Positions 26,720 to 36,900 of a DNA stretch of 64,000 bases are shown here, piece after piece. The notes beneath the pieces are model-generated. The model made no database searches. It worked only from the letters and a program-made list of their open reading frames with translations, and had not been told where the DNA came from. Made by a program: the position numbers and the translations under genes. Source of the stretch: Lewinella sp. LCG006 (GTDB taxonomy: Bacteria; Bacteroidota; Bacteroidia; Chitinophagales; Saprospiraceae). Within the stretch, counting starts at the first letter, position 1, and the number at the start of each line of letters is the position of its first letter. Location of the stretch: contig NZ_CP160680.1 in assembly GCF_040784935.1 (NCBI RefSeq), positions 4,620,501-4,684,500 of the forward strand. The letters run 5' to 3'.

Positions 26720-28663
26720 ATGAAGCAGTTTTTTCGTTTTTTCAAGCGCCTCTTGGGAGTACTGGTTTTATTGGTGATCCTGACGGTCGCCTTTTTTTAC
26801 TTCAAGTACAAGTGGGCTTCCAATCGCAACTTTGCTTTACTGGAAGATCGTGCGCTCATCCTCACCCAGGATGGACACAGCTACCGCGATTTGAACAAAA
26901 ATGGCCAACTGGATCCTTATGAAGATAAGCGTGCTGATATTGAAATAAGGATCGAAGATTTGCTAGGCCAGATGACGCTGGAAGAAAAAGCAGGCTTATT
27001 GTTCATTACCATGGCGGGGATGAACGAAGATGGTTACCACAATGAGATTCCCATTTTCAGCGAACCGCTTACCTTTTTTCTGGAAAGCAACTCTACGCAG
27101 GTCGTGCGCAAGCACATGAACCACTTTAATATCTTTCAATCCCCATCGGCAGAAGCCCTGGCCACCTGGAACAACAATATGCAGGTGATGGCGGAGTGTA
27201 CCCGTTTGGGAATACCGGTGACAGTAGCCAGCGATCCGCGGCATTTGAACTCCAACAACCCGGGGGCAAATATCGTTACTCCCTTCTTTTCTCATTGGGT
27301 GTCGCCGTTGGGCTTTGCGGCTATTGGAGATACGTTGTTGATGCGAGAATTTGGGGAGCTGGCGCGGCGGGAATACCGTGCGGTGGGTATCCGATTGGCA
27401 TTGTCACCCATGGCTGATCTGGCCACTGAACCCCGCTGGGGGCGCATCAATGGTACTTTTGGGGAGGATGCCCAACTCAGTGCAAAGTTGACGAAAGCCT
27501 ATATTCTCGGTTTTCAAGGGGATAGCCTCAACCACGAGAGTGTAGCTTGTATGACCAAGCATTTTGCTGGGGGAGGCCCGCAAAAAGATGGCGAAGATGC
27601 TCACTTCCCCTACGGATCGGAGCAAGTTTACCCCGGTAATAATTTTGATTATCATCTGATTCCTTTTACCGAAGGGGCCTTTCCGGCCAAGACCGCCCAG
27701 ATTATGCCTTACTATGGGGTGCCCGTTGGGCAAACCAGCGAAGAGGTGGGTTTTGGCTACAACAAAGAGATCATCACGGGCCTCCTACGGGAAAAATATG
27801 GCTTCGATGGCGTCGTCTGCACCGATTGGGGCCTGGTGACAGAAAATAAGATCAAGCCGCCAGCAGCTTACGGCGTGGAAAACCTTACGGAAAAGCAGCG
27901 GGTAGCAAAGATATTTGAAGCGGGCTGCGACATGGTAGGCGGTGAATCTTGTCCGGAATTGTTGGTAGCATTGGTCAAAGAAGGTACGCTCACCACCGAG
28001 CGACTCGACCAATCCGTGCGACGGGTACTGCGGGATAAATTCCGTCTGGGCCTTTTCGACAACCCCTTCGTACGAATGGGCGACCTCTGGATGGTGGGCC
28101 ACGAAGACATCCAAAAACAGGCTCGTATTGCCCAGCAGCGGTCGTTGGTGCTCCTGAAGAATGAAACTAAAACACTCCCGCTGCGCAAGCCATCCAAGGT
28201 TTATCTCTCCAATTTCGACAAGGCTGCTGTGGCACCATTTGCTACGGTTGTCAATAGCCCTGCGGAGGCGGATTTCATCATCCAAAAGTTGTACACGCCC
28301 TTTGACGTACGCGAGGAATACATGCTGGAAAAGTATTTTCATCAAGGCCGGCTTTACTTTACGCCAGAGGAGTTGGAACCCATCTTGGCATTAGCAGCCA
28401 GCAAGCCTACCATTACGGTCATCAACCTGGACCGAGCCGCTATCCTTACGGAGATAGCTGCTGCCAGCCAAGCCCTCATTGCTGATTTCGATAGCAGTGA
28501 TGAAGTGATCGCAGCATTAATCTTCGGCCAGTTTACGCCCAGTGGTAAGCTCCCCATAGAGCTCCCTTCGTCCCAAAAAGCGGTAGAAGATCAGTTGGAA
28601 GATGTTCCTTACGATTCTCAAAACCCACTGTACCGGTTTGGGCATGGGTTGAGGTATGAGTAG
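26720..28663 (+). CDS. Glycoside hydrolase family 3 enzyme, membrane-anchored
   Basis: 647 residues. An N-terminal hydrophobic anchor (LLGVLVLLVILTVAFFYF) is followed by the calcium-loop-like YRDLNKNGQLDPYEDKRADI and the (beta/alpha)8 domain: RIEDLLGQMTLEEKAGLLF, RLALSPMADLATEPRWGRI, KHFAGGGPQKDGEDAHF, and the nucleophile aspartate in FDGVVCTDWG (D369). The C-terminal alpha/beta sandwich includes SLVLLKNE, LIADFDSSDEVI and the terminal YRFGHGLRY. Family 3 members cleave beta-glucosides, xylosides or N-acetylglucosaminides; substrate is not determinable here. It is probably periplasmic, facing out from the inner membrane. Confidence 0.93.
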   Translation: MKQFFRFFKRLLGVLVLLVILTVAFFYFKYKWASNRNFALLEDRALILTQDGHSYRDLNKNGQLDPYEDKRADIEIRIEDLLGQMTLEEKAGLLFITMAGMNEDGYHNEIPIFSEPLTFFLESNSTQVVRKHMNHFNIFQSPSAEALATWNNNMQVMAECTRLGIPVTVASDPRHLNSNNPGANIVTPFFSHWVSPLGFAAIGDTLLMREFGELARREYRAVGIRLALSPMADLATEPRWGRINGTFGEDAQLSAKLTKAYILGFQGDSLNHESVACMTKHFAGGGPQKDGEDAHFPYGSEQVYPGNNFDYHLIPFTEGAFPAKTAQIMPYYGVPVGQTSEEVGFGYNKEIITGLLREKYGFDGVVCTDWGLVTENKIKPPAAYGVENLTEKQRVAKIFEAGCDMVGGESCPELLVALVKEGTLTTERLDQSVRRVLRDKFRLGLFDNPFVRMGDLWMVGHEDIQKQARIAQQRSLVLLKNETKTLPLRKPSKVYLSNFDKAAVAPFATVVNSPAEADFIIQKLYTPFDVREEYMLEKYFHQGRLYFTPEELEPILALAASKPTITVINLDRAAILTEIAAASQALIADFDSSDEVIAALIFGQFTPSGKLPIELPSSQKAVEDQLEDVPYDSQNPLYRFGHGLRYE

Positions 28664-28715
28664 AGGTTGGATGGTTGGAAAATTGTAAGGGGTTTAGATC
28701 ATAGATATCTAAAAT

Positions 28716-29018
28716 ATGGATAGTTTAAAAGTAATCTTGTGGTATCAATTTGGAGCAAGTATTGAGATGCTGATCAACGTAATCTCCAATTGCCCGGAGG
28801 ATTACTTTTTGAGTCAAAGGCGTTTTTATTACATCGCGTTTCACAGCGCGCTATTTTTAGATTATTATTTAACCGTTCCACCAAGTGATTTTTCTCCAAT
28901 ACTTGCCTTTACTCAAAAGTCCCCAGCAGAAATGCCAAGCGAAGCCATTGGTGATTTACTTCCTGAAAAGAATTACACCAAGCAGGAAGTTGTGGATTTA
29001 CCTCAAACTGAGTCATAG
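28716..29018 (+). pseudogene. Broken DinB-superfamily gene
   Basis: 100 codons. The first 75 residues match the start of DinB-like four-helix proteins (LWYQFGASIEMLINVISNCP, then RRFYYIAFHSALFLDYYL with a metal-type histidine), but full-length members are about 160-170 residues. After KNYTKQEV the frame ends quickly (VDLPQTES, stop), while the +1 frame continues plausibly (WIYLKLSHRGYRDFGLL) for another 20 codons. A frameshift at about 28990, or truncation by the repeat at 29016-29032, explains this. The remaining DNA to 29265 contains only repeats. Confidence 0.6.
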
Positions 29019-29032
29019 AGGGTATAGGGATT
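29016..29032. repeat. 17-bp dispersed repeat (second copy at 40538-40554)
   Basis: TAGAGGGTATAGGGATT occurs identically here, at the end of the broken DinB gene, and at 40538-40554 beside the four-helix-bundle gene. Shorter variants (GTAGAGGGT) occur near 40970 (inverted) and 60985. Confidence 0.6.
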
Positions 29033-29165
29033 TCGGACTCCTAAAATGGATGCTATACCAAGTGCCACCTACTTTTTACCTAGTACAGTGAGGTTTTGAG
29101 GGGGAGCTTGCTGATAATAAGCTATTTACATCCAAACCACTTAGTGCGGGGTATAGAATATTCTC

Positions 29166-29226
29166 CTCCAAGTCTTCACGCATCTCATTAATTCCGACTT
29201 CCGACTTTCCACTTCCGACTTCGAAA
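29166..29226. repeat. Dispersed AAGTCGGAAGT element, copy 2 (inverted)
   Basis: It reads AAGTCTTCACGCATCTC then TTCCGACTTCCGACTTTCC and ACTTCCGACTTCG. This is the reverse complement of the internal and end segments of the copy at 18784-18911, including the GAGATGCGCGAAGAC block. Confidence 0.6.
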
Positions 29227-29265
29227 TCACCCTTATACCTACCCAACTTTTACACCAATAAAACC

Positions 29266-32200
29266 TTACGCCTTTTCCTTCTTCACAGCCCGCTTTTTCT
29301 TTCGAATCTGCTTCCTCAGCTGGCGCTCATATTGGCGATCAGGTCGGTAAAGCGGAGCGATTCCCTGATGTTGATAAAGCTTCTTTTTGCTCAATCTGAA
29401 TTTGTAATCCAGGCCATCTTCGTGTTTGCCGATGACTTCTACGTATAATTTGGCACCAGACTGATAGTAGCCCGTTTTGGCAGGAATGCTATCTCCTTCT
29501 TCCCAGGCGTTGAAATTCCGCCAGGGGACAGAAATCCAGAGATTGGTATTGTCGTCGTAGTTGATGTGACCTTCCAGAAAGAGGTTGAACGCAGTGGATT
29601 GTATTTCCATCCGGGGGATATGAACGACTTCCTGGGTGATGTAGAGGGTGTCGGTTATGGGAGCAAAGCGAATACTCTCGAAGCGTTCTGTACGGAAAAA
29701 CTTCTCGGCTACCCGTTGGATAGGTTCAAAATTGACCAGTTCGGCCTCGTGTAAGGTGAATTGTACGGCGCCCAACAAGCTTTTGGGTTCCAGCCCCGTT
29801 GCGTCGTCGATCAGCCCACTGAGTTTAGCGTTTATGGATACTTTACCCGCAATTTTTTGTGCCGATTGCAAAGCGGATAGACCAAAGTAGTTGTAGGTTT
29901 CTACCAGTGTGCCCAGGTCAAAATATTCGGTAAACAAGCTGATGTTTACAGGGGTAACATTGGCTTGGTCAAAGCTCAGGTTAGCGTTTAATCGTACCGG
30001 ACTGCCACGGTATTCAAAGTGCATGTCTGCAAACTGCAATAGGCTGCTCCCCTGGAATGCTACTTTGCTACGTAGGTCGGTGACTAAAGTTGACTTGTGT
30101 TGGAAGGAGTCGATTTGGATGTCCAACTCGGGGTGAAATTTCCGATAAAGATTTTGAGCGCTTTTTTTAATTTGGTTGCCATCATTAGAAGCGGTATCAA
30201 GGGGTGTTTCTTTTTTCTCAAAGGAAGAAAAAAGGCCACTGAAATCTACGTAGTCAAGATAAGAGGCACGTAGGCGAATAAAAGACTGAACGAGCGGAGT
30301 TTCTTTCTCCGCGAGAATATCCATGAAGTTGTCCACTTGTCCGCTGAGGGTAAGGCTGCCTCCGGAGGGCAGTGTCAGCTGGAACTTGTTCAGCGTGATA
30401 TCATGTTGTGCAACGTCAAGATTAATATTGGCCACGCTGAAGTTCAAGGTTTCTGGAACAAAGAAAATACCCGTGTTTTGCACCTCCAAATGACCGCGGG
30501 TAGCGTAAAGCAGACTCCGCCAGTCATTGACTTTTCCATTCAGTTTACCCTGGAATTGATAATCGCCATCCTGGAAAAGGAAAGTGTCATTGGAAAAGGT
30601 CTTGTTGAAATCCTTGGTGTTGCCGCTCGCTGCAATATCCATATTTATCTTAAGGTAATGCGAGCTGTCGGGGACATCGAAAATACCATTAATAACCACT
30701 TGACTCTGACCACTGTAGATAATGGTGGAATCCAATTTTATTTGATGATCATTGATAAAACTCAGCTGGGATTGGATATTATGCCCCTGCCATTTTTGAT
30801 ACAAAAATTGATCTATCCGGACGTTTAGTCGAGGCTGGAAGGTTGTGTAAACGCCTTTGACGGTTTCGGAAATACGGGCTTGTGAGGCCGTCGTTTTGGG
30901 GTCTTCCTGCAAACTGGCGATCAATGCTAGAAAATGATCTAGGTTTAAATCAGCCGAATAAATCTCTAAATCGCTTTCAACTTTGTCTGTTTTATCTTCG
31001 AAAACCAGGGAACTGAAATTTTTCACAATTCCACTGATTTTTATTTCCTGATTTTCCGCCAAAGGGATCCGAATGCTCGGTACCGTTGCCTGCTCAGGAC
31101 TTAGAAAAACATCTAATTCAGTAAGCGGAATAGTCACCTGTGCAGGTTGGTAGTGCACTTTGGTGTTTTGCATATACAGCCTACCCTGTGTGCCTTTGAG
31201 GACGTCGGCCAAGGAATTTACCGGCCCCTCCATGGCTAGCGAAGTATTAAAGGTTCCTCCGACAAAGAAGAAGTTCTCATTGCCTAAAATTTTATTTAAA
31301 TCTGCTAGCTGTCCCTTGGCGTCAAGCTGAAGATCAAGGGCAGTAGGTACTTTGGGGGTGCTTTTGAAGGTGGAGTTTTTAAAATAGAGTTGGGCTCCTA
31401 AATACTCACTGTGTAGTGCTTCAACCGTCAAGCTCAGGTTGCGTCGATCCTCGGTTGCGGCTTTGGTTGGGTCTTCGGATATGCGATTAACAAAATTTCC
31501 TTGCCCCCTTACACGGTTAAATCGCACGGTTTTATCCAGTACGACCGTATTGTCATCGGCAGTAAAATCTATTTGTACCAAGGGATTTGTCCCTGCTTCG
31601 AATTCTCCCCGCAGGTAAGTCGCAGTAGCAATAGGGTCAAAGATTTGATACCGTGCCAGTTTGTTTTGAAGGTGCTGAGGTAAGAGGGTTTTGGTAGTTT
31701 GAAAGTCGGTTTGATCGTTATATAGCGATAAGAAAAAGACATTTCCCGGCCCCGTATCAAGGCAAGCCTCAGCAAGGAAAGTTTGATCTTTGAGCAGTAA
31801 GGGAAACTGAGGAATCTCGATGGTCGCGCTTTGTCGATTGTAGCTGAGGTGAAACGTTCCACTGGCTGGCGTATCGTCCAGAAAGTATCCTTTGTCAAGG
31901 TTGAACCCCAATCCCTCTACACAAGTAGCAAACGACGTGTGAGCAATTATCACAGTATCGGATAGAATCACCTGTATGCTTGCCTGTTGTAGGTGCCCTG
32001 CCAGCCGTTTATTTTTCAATTCGTTGTCCTGCGATAGGTCAAAATCATTGATCGTGATCGCCAAGCCTTCATCGTCTCTTACGTGTAAAAAGCCTTCTTT
32101 TTTCTGGTCGGAAGCAGTGGGGTGAATGGGCTGTAAAATATGGGTATTACTCCCTTCTGTAAGCGTGGTGAGACCATGGAGATACCCACCTTGTATGGCA

Positions 32201-32532
32201 ATTTTTTTAAGGGTAATCTCCTGCTGTAAAATTTTTGCGAAAGAAAAATCTGCCGATATGCTGTCGATGAGCAGGGTAGGGGCACCGCTAGGGAAAGAAG
32301 TATCCGTAAGACTAAAATGATGAATGCCAAGGCTGATTTCTGGCCACTGTCGCCACGAACTCAAGGACAGTTTACCTATCTCTAAATCACCAGTGTAGTT
32401 GCTTTCGTACCATTCTTCTACCTTTTGGGTAATGATTTCTTGATGTTGAAAGAGGTAACCCAAAGCGGCTGCCAGTAGGACCAATAGTACTACTAGCATT
32501 AAAAACAAGCCTTTTAGGATACGTATTATCAT
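29266..32532 (-). CDS. AsmA-family envelope protein
   Basis: 1088 residues. An N-terminal inner-membrane anchor (IRILKGLFLMLVVLLVLLAA) is followed by a very long, repetitive beta-rich periplasmic region with AsmA signatures: NYTGDLEIGKLSLSSWRQWP, ISLGIHHFSLTD, DSISADFSFAKIL near the N-terminus, and GKVSINAKLSGLIDDATG with AELVNFEPIQRVAEKFFR near the C-terminus. The C-terminus is strongly basic (KQIRKKKRAVKKEKA). AsmA/TamB-like proteins are thought to bridge inner and outer membrane and move phospholipid; that role is family knowledge, not shown here. It begins 6 bp after the MscS gene, so the two are co-transcribed. Confidence 0.88.
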   Translation of the reverse strand: MIIRILKGLFLMLVVLLVLLAAALGYLFQHQEIITQKVEEWYESNYTGDLEIGKLSLSSWRQWPEISLGIHHFSLTDTSFPSGAPTLLIDSISADFSFAKILQQEITLKKIAIQGGYLHGLTTLTEGSNTHILQPIHPTASDQKKEGFLHVRDDEGLAITINDFDLSQDNELKNKRLAGHLQQASIQVILSDTVIIAHTSFATCVEGLGFNLDKGYFLDDTPASGTFHLSYNRQSATIEIPQFPLLLKDQTFLAEACLDTGPGNVFFLSLYNDQTDFQTTKTLLPQHLQNKLARYQIFDPIATATYLRGEFEAGTNPLVQIDFTADDNTVVLDKTVRFNRVRGQGNFVNRISEDPTKAATEDRRNLSLTVEALHSEYLGAQLYFKNSTFKSTPKVPTALDLQLDAKGQLADLNKILGNENFFFVGGTFNTSLAMEGPVNSLADVLKGTQGRLYMQNTKVHYQPAQVTIPLTELDVFLSPEQATVPSIRIPLAENQEIKISGIVKNFSSLVFEDKTDKVESDLEIYSADLNLDHFLALIASLQEDPKTTASQARISETVKGVYTTFQPRLNVRIDQFLYQKWQGHNIQSQLSFINDHQIKLDSTIIYSGQSQVVINGIFDVPDSSHYLKINMDIAASGNTKDFNKTFSNDTFLFQDGDYQFQGKLNGKVNDWRSLLYATRGHLEVQNTGIFFVPETLNFSVANINLDVAQHDITLNKFQLTLPSGGSLTLSGQVDNFMDILAEKETPLVQSFIRLRASYLDYVDFSGLFSSFEKKETPLDTASNDGNQIKKSAQNLYRKFHPELDIQIDSFQHKSTLVTDLRSKVAFQGSSLLQFADMHFEYRGSPVRLNANLSFDQANVTPVNISLFTEYFDLGTLVETYNYFGLSALQSAQKIAGKVSINAKLSGLIDDATGLEPKSLLGAVQFTLHEAELVNFEPIQRVAEKFFRTERFESIRFAPITDTLYITQEVVHIPRMEIQSTAFNLFLEGHINYDDNTNLWISVPWRNFNAWEEGDSIPAKTGYYQSGAKLYVEVIGKHEDGLDYKFRLSKKKLYQHQGIAPLYRPDRQYERQLRKQIRKKKRAVKKEKA

Positions 32533-32538
32533 AGTATA

Positions 32539-33423
32539 CTATGCCCCGGCAGCTGGGATGACTACGTCTTTGTCATCTATATCACGAGAAATTTTAATTT
32601 CCCGAACATCAGCAGGTAAATGGTGTCCCGCATTTTTCAAACCACGAACCGACCGCTGAATCACCTGGGTCTTAAGGGCCAGTGCGGAGACGTTGGGGTC
32701 ATTGGTATTAAACCAGTATTGCACGGTCAGTGTCATACCACTGGGTTGGTAGTCAGAAATAAAAACGTTGGGCGCCCTGTCTTCCTGCAATACTCCCGGT
32801 ACATCCTCGAGGATACCTCTCACAAAGGAAATCACTTCATCCATGTCGGAATCAGAAGCCAGCCGTATGGAATAATCATGGCGCAAGAATCCATCAATGG
32901 TCAGGTTGACAATAGGGTTGCGGACAATCATTCCATTGGGAATGTAAACGTCTTTGCCATCAAAAGTTTTGAGGTGGGTGTCGCGTAATGTCAACCCGAT
33001 GATTTTGCCCGTCTTACCCGCGATCTCCACCACATCACCAATCCGGAAAGGTCGGTCAAAAGCCATGATAATTCCCGCGAGGAAGTTTTCACCAATATCT
33101 TTAAAGGCAAAACCAATAATGAAGGCCGAGACGCCCGCACCCGCTAGCAATCCACCGGCAGCACCGCTCAGACCGATAATACTTAGGAAAAGCAGCAGCG
33201 CTACAATCACTAAACAGACCCTCAATATTTGAGAAAGAAAATCCGCCAGCAGCGGATCATCCATGGTTTTGTCGAGTCTATTTCGCATTGCCCGTTTTGC
33301 TCTACCAGCAATGGCCATTGCGATGAAGAGCACCACAAAAGCCAAGACAATCCGTGGCAAATAATTCACCAAAATTTCATAATACTCGTAAGTAACGTTC
33401 TTTAAATCTTCTACAAATTGCAT
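32539..33423 (-). CDS. Small-conductance mechanosensitive channel, MscS family
   Basis: 294 residues with three membrane helices. The pore helix reads LSGAAGGLLAGAGVSAFIIG followed by FAFKDIGENFLAGIIMAFDR, and the beta domain PFRIGDVVEIAGKTGKIIGL and KDVYIPNGMIVRNPIVNLT. Length is close to E. coli MscS (286). It opens on membrane tension during osmotic downshock. First gene of a unit with the AsmA-like gene. Confidence 0.94.
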   Translation of the reverse strand: MQFVEDLKNVTYEYYEILVNYLPRIVLAFVVLFIAMAIAGRAKRAMRNRLDKTMDDPLLADFLSQILRVCLVIVALLLFLSIIGLSGAAGGLLAGAGVSAFIIGFAFKDIGENFLAGIIMAFDRPFRIGDVVEIAGKTGKIIGLTLRDTHLKTFDGKDVYIPNGMIVRNPIVNLTIDGFLRHDYSIRLASDSDMDEVISFVRGILEDVPGVLQEDRAPNVFISDYQPSGMTLTVQYWFNTNDPNVSALALKTQVIQRSVRGLKNAGHHLPADVREIKISRDIDDKDVVIPAAGA

Positions 33424-33508
33424 ATAAGTTGGTCATTCTTTATTTACAAGACCCTATAATAACGCTCCCTTTGCAGTAGATGTTTGGTAGGTTAATAGCT
33501 GAACCACC

Positions 33509-33540
33509 AAAGGCACCTAAGTTGCTGCTTAAGTGCCTTT
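33509..33540. terminator. Hairpin in the 33424-33931 gap
   Basis: AAAGGCACCTAAG (33509-33521), loop TTGCTG, CTTAAGTGCCTTT (33528-33540): 13-bp stem with one mismatch, ending in A/T triplets. It could terminate transcription coming from the 33932-37402 gene, but there are about 390 bp of repeats in between and no long T-run. Confidence 0.35.
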
Positions 33541-33562
33541 GTGTAGACTGGGCAACTATCAC

Positions 33563-33924
33563 GAAGTCGGAATTCCACAAGTCAGAAGTCGGAAGTAAGG
33601 AGGTACACGAACAGAAGAAGGAGTGCATGCTACTAGCTGACTCCAATACTTCCGATTTCCCACTTCTGAACTCCGACTTTAAAACCCCTTACACTTTTTC
33701 ACCCACCTAACCTTACGAAAGTCGGAAGTGCGAGGTCGGAAGTCGGAAGTAAGTGAGATACACGAAGTACAAGAGGAAAGTGCCCACTATGCAGCATCCA
33801 ATATTTCCGACTTCCGCTTTCCGACTTTAAAAACCCTTACACCCTTACACTTTTACACTTTTGGCATGGCCATACCTTCGGCATACACCTACTTCCGACT
33901 TCCCACTTCCGACCTCCGACTTTG
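33563..33924. repeat. Cluster of dispersed AAGTCGGAAGT elements
   Basis: Three units: 33563-33680 (GAAGTCGGAATT ... CTCCGACTTT), 33718-33828 (AAAGTCGGAAGT ... TTCCGACTTT) and a half unit 33889-33924. The first two share the internal sequence CGGAAGTAAG(G/T)GAG followed by TACACGAA. Each unit can fold by pairing its ends. This fills most of the 508-bp gene-free stretch between MscS and the T9SS gene, with CTTACAC runs between. Confidence 0.7.
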
Positions 33925-33931
33925 AAAACCC

Positions 33932-36900
33932 TTATTTCATCAAAGTCACATCTCCTTTCACAATCTCCACCCGGCCGTCGAAAAACTCTACTTCCATAAA
34001 GTAGACAAAGACGCCAGGATTAGAAGGTTCTCCCCGGAATTTACCATCCCAACCACGACTGGTATCGCCGGGGAGGATGTCGGTCTGTTCATAAACCAGC
34101 TGCCCGTAGCGGGAAAAGATGCGCAGGCTTTTGAAATTCACCACGTCATTTCCCGCAAAGGGGATGAAGGTGTCGTTGCTGCCATCACCATTCGGTGAAA
34201 AGATATTGGGGACAAAGATTCTTGGCTTAGTGTCCACAAAAATGCGGATGTTGTCCGTGGCATCACACAAGGTCAATGTGTCGATTACGCTCACTTGATA
34301 CACCAGGGTTTCTTGTGGACGAAGCAGTGCCGTATTGCCACTCAAGGTATCAGCATGCGACCAGCTGTAAAGGACATCAAGGCTGCTGCTTTGCGCTACC
34401 AGGGTAAAGACATCTCCCAGCTTCACGGTAGTATCTTGTGGTAAAGTAACCGAAATTGGCGGCGGCGGGAAAATGTTGGTCAATAGCAGCAATTCACACC
34501 CCGCTGCATCCCGCACCACCACATCGTAAGTACCTGCCGTCAACCCTTCAAATAAGGGTACAGGATTAAAGTTTTCGCCATCCACACTGTAGCTATAACT
34601 CGGCGTGCCACCGCTGACGTTCTCTATCGTAATAACCCCCGCATTGGGACCGTCTACACAATTGATGTCTACGGCAAAAGATTCGGCTATAATTTCGGTG
34701 GGTTGGTTCAGGGTATACGTCGCCATCGCTTCGCAGCCTTTTTCGTTACTTACCGAAAGGTTGTAAGTACCAATGTCCAGATTACTGATATTGGGGGTTG
34801 TAGCGGCATTGCTCCAGTTGTAAGTCAAGGTCGCAAAAGGGCCATTGACCATGGCGCCCAGCTGTCCGTCCTGGCTGCCAAAACAACTGATGGGCGCCAA
34901 TTCGGTAATCGCTACCGTGAGTGGTGCCAGTGGCTCGGTGATGGTTACGGTGGTCGTATCGCGGCAACCGTCTCCGTTGGTTACTTCCACCGAGTAGGTT
35001 CCTGCTGCCAGTTGGTTGGCAATTTGGGTCATGTTGCCACTGCTCCAATTCCAGGCGACGGAGTTGCCGTTGTCTACGACCTGGGCAATACCATCGTCAC
35101 CAGCAAAGCAAGATACTTCCTGTACCATACTGGCGGTGGCAATAAATTCGGCGGGCTGGTCAATATTGGCATTGAGGATGGCAATACAACCGTTGGCATC
35201 CGTGACCTCTAGTTGGTAAGCCCCGGCACAGAGTTGGCTGGCTTGTTCATTGTTGCTAACACCATTGGTCCAGTTGTAGGTGTACGGCATTGTACCTCCA
35301 CTGACGAGCGTATTGATGCTGCCATCACAAAAAGCAAAACAGGAAGCATCTACGGCGTCTTGTAGTTCAATCAATAGTTCTTCAGGTTGTACCACTAAAA
35401 CGGTAAAGGTGGTATCAAAGAAATTATCGTTTACCGTGATGTCATAACTACCCGCAGGTAAATTCGGTAGATCTATACTTTCTCCTTCGGTCAAGATCTG
35501 GCCATTGCCGCTGAGGGTTCCCAGTGCATTGGTCCATGCGTAATCATAGGGAAGGACGCCATTGATAGCGGAGAAGGTGATAAGACCATTGGTGTCGCCA
35601 TTACACAGGAGCGTGTCATTCATAAAAATGGGAATGATCGCGGTGGTAAATTCTACGGTGAAACACACTTCATCCGTACAGCCATTGTCATCCGTTACTT
35701 GCACGCAGCACTGCTCTCCCGCTACCAGATTGGTGGCCATGGTGCCGGTTTCGCCAGTACACCAGGTGAAGGTATAATTGCCAGTGCCGCCCGTAGCGGA
35801 AGCGATGCCGATGCCATCGGTACCATCAGCTCCAATGGCGGGTTGGGTTTGTTCTACCGTAAGAACCAGTTCTTCCAGCACAGTCAGGTCACTGATCACA
35901 ATGCTGTCACAGCCCTGAAAAACCTGCAGGGTATCAAAGTAGATGCCTGAAGTGGTGTAATCATTAGGGCCTACTTCCAGCGTTTCTCCGGCACAGAGGG
36001 TTATGGTCTGGTTAGTGACGGGGGTAATGTCCCCCGCATCGGTCACGCTTAGTTCAAACACTCCTCGGGAAGCTCCTCCCGATCCATCCACCAGGATGTA
36101 GTAAACCCTGCCCGGATAGAGACAGGTCACTTCCATCGTTTCGTCGAGATCAGCGGGGGTGTATTGGCTCGTCACGTAGCTGTAAAAGCCACTACAGGTA
36201 TTGTTGAAAGAACGGTACAATGCCAATTGTACGCCAATAGGTTGCTTGATGGTGTCTGAAATGCCTTCAATGATGACGTGTCCTGAAGGGGGAGCTACAA
36301 AACTAAACCAGACGGAATGCTGGCTTACGAAAGTGGGCAAAAAGGGATCTTGTACATCGGTTGCGCAGAAATTGGCAATCGGTTCGGGTGTGCTCACGCT
36401 ACCTCCCTCCGGGACTACGCCGAGGTCCATCACATCGCAGCGCAAATCACCGCCTTCCAGCACACCAATGTCCCACACTTGTATACCAAAGATGCCCCGA
36501 TAATCTCCGTTGTTATTGGCACCATCCACCCAGATGTAATAATCTCGATTGGGTTCGGGGCAGGGAACCCTGATTTCGTGATTAAAATCAGAGCTGGTAA
36601 AATTGTATCCAGATAGTGCCACTAGGTTGCCGTCGCAGGCATTGTTGTCCGTAAGGAAAACACCCATCTCCAAGTCAATAGGTTCTCCTACATTGTTGGG
36701 GTCGCTGAGCCCTTGTACCACAAAGAGGCCGCTGGGGTTGGGCCCGGTATTGAACTTAAACCATACCCCCGCCTGGTTGGTGAAGTAGTAGCCTAAGCTC
36801 TGCGGGTTAATCTCTCCAATGTCGGTCGCACACAGATTGGCATAGTTGCCAATGGTCATGTCGCCCAGGGTGTCACCGTAGGTAATGGTGCCCAGATCAA

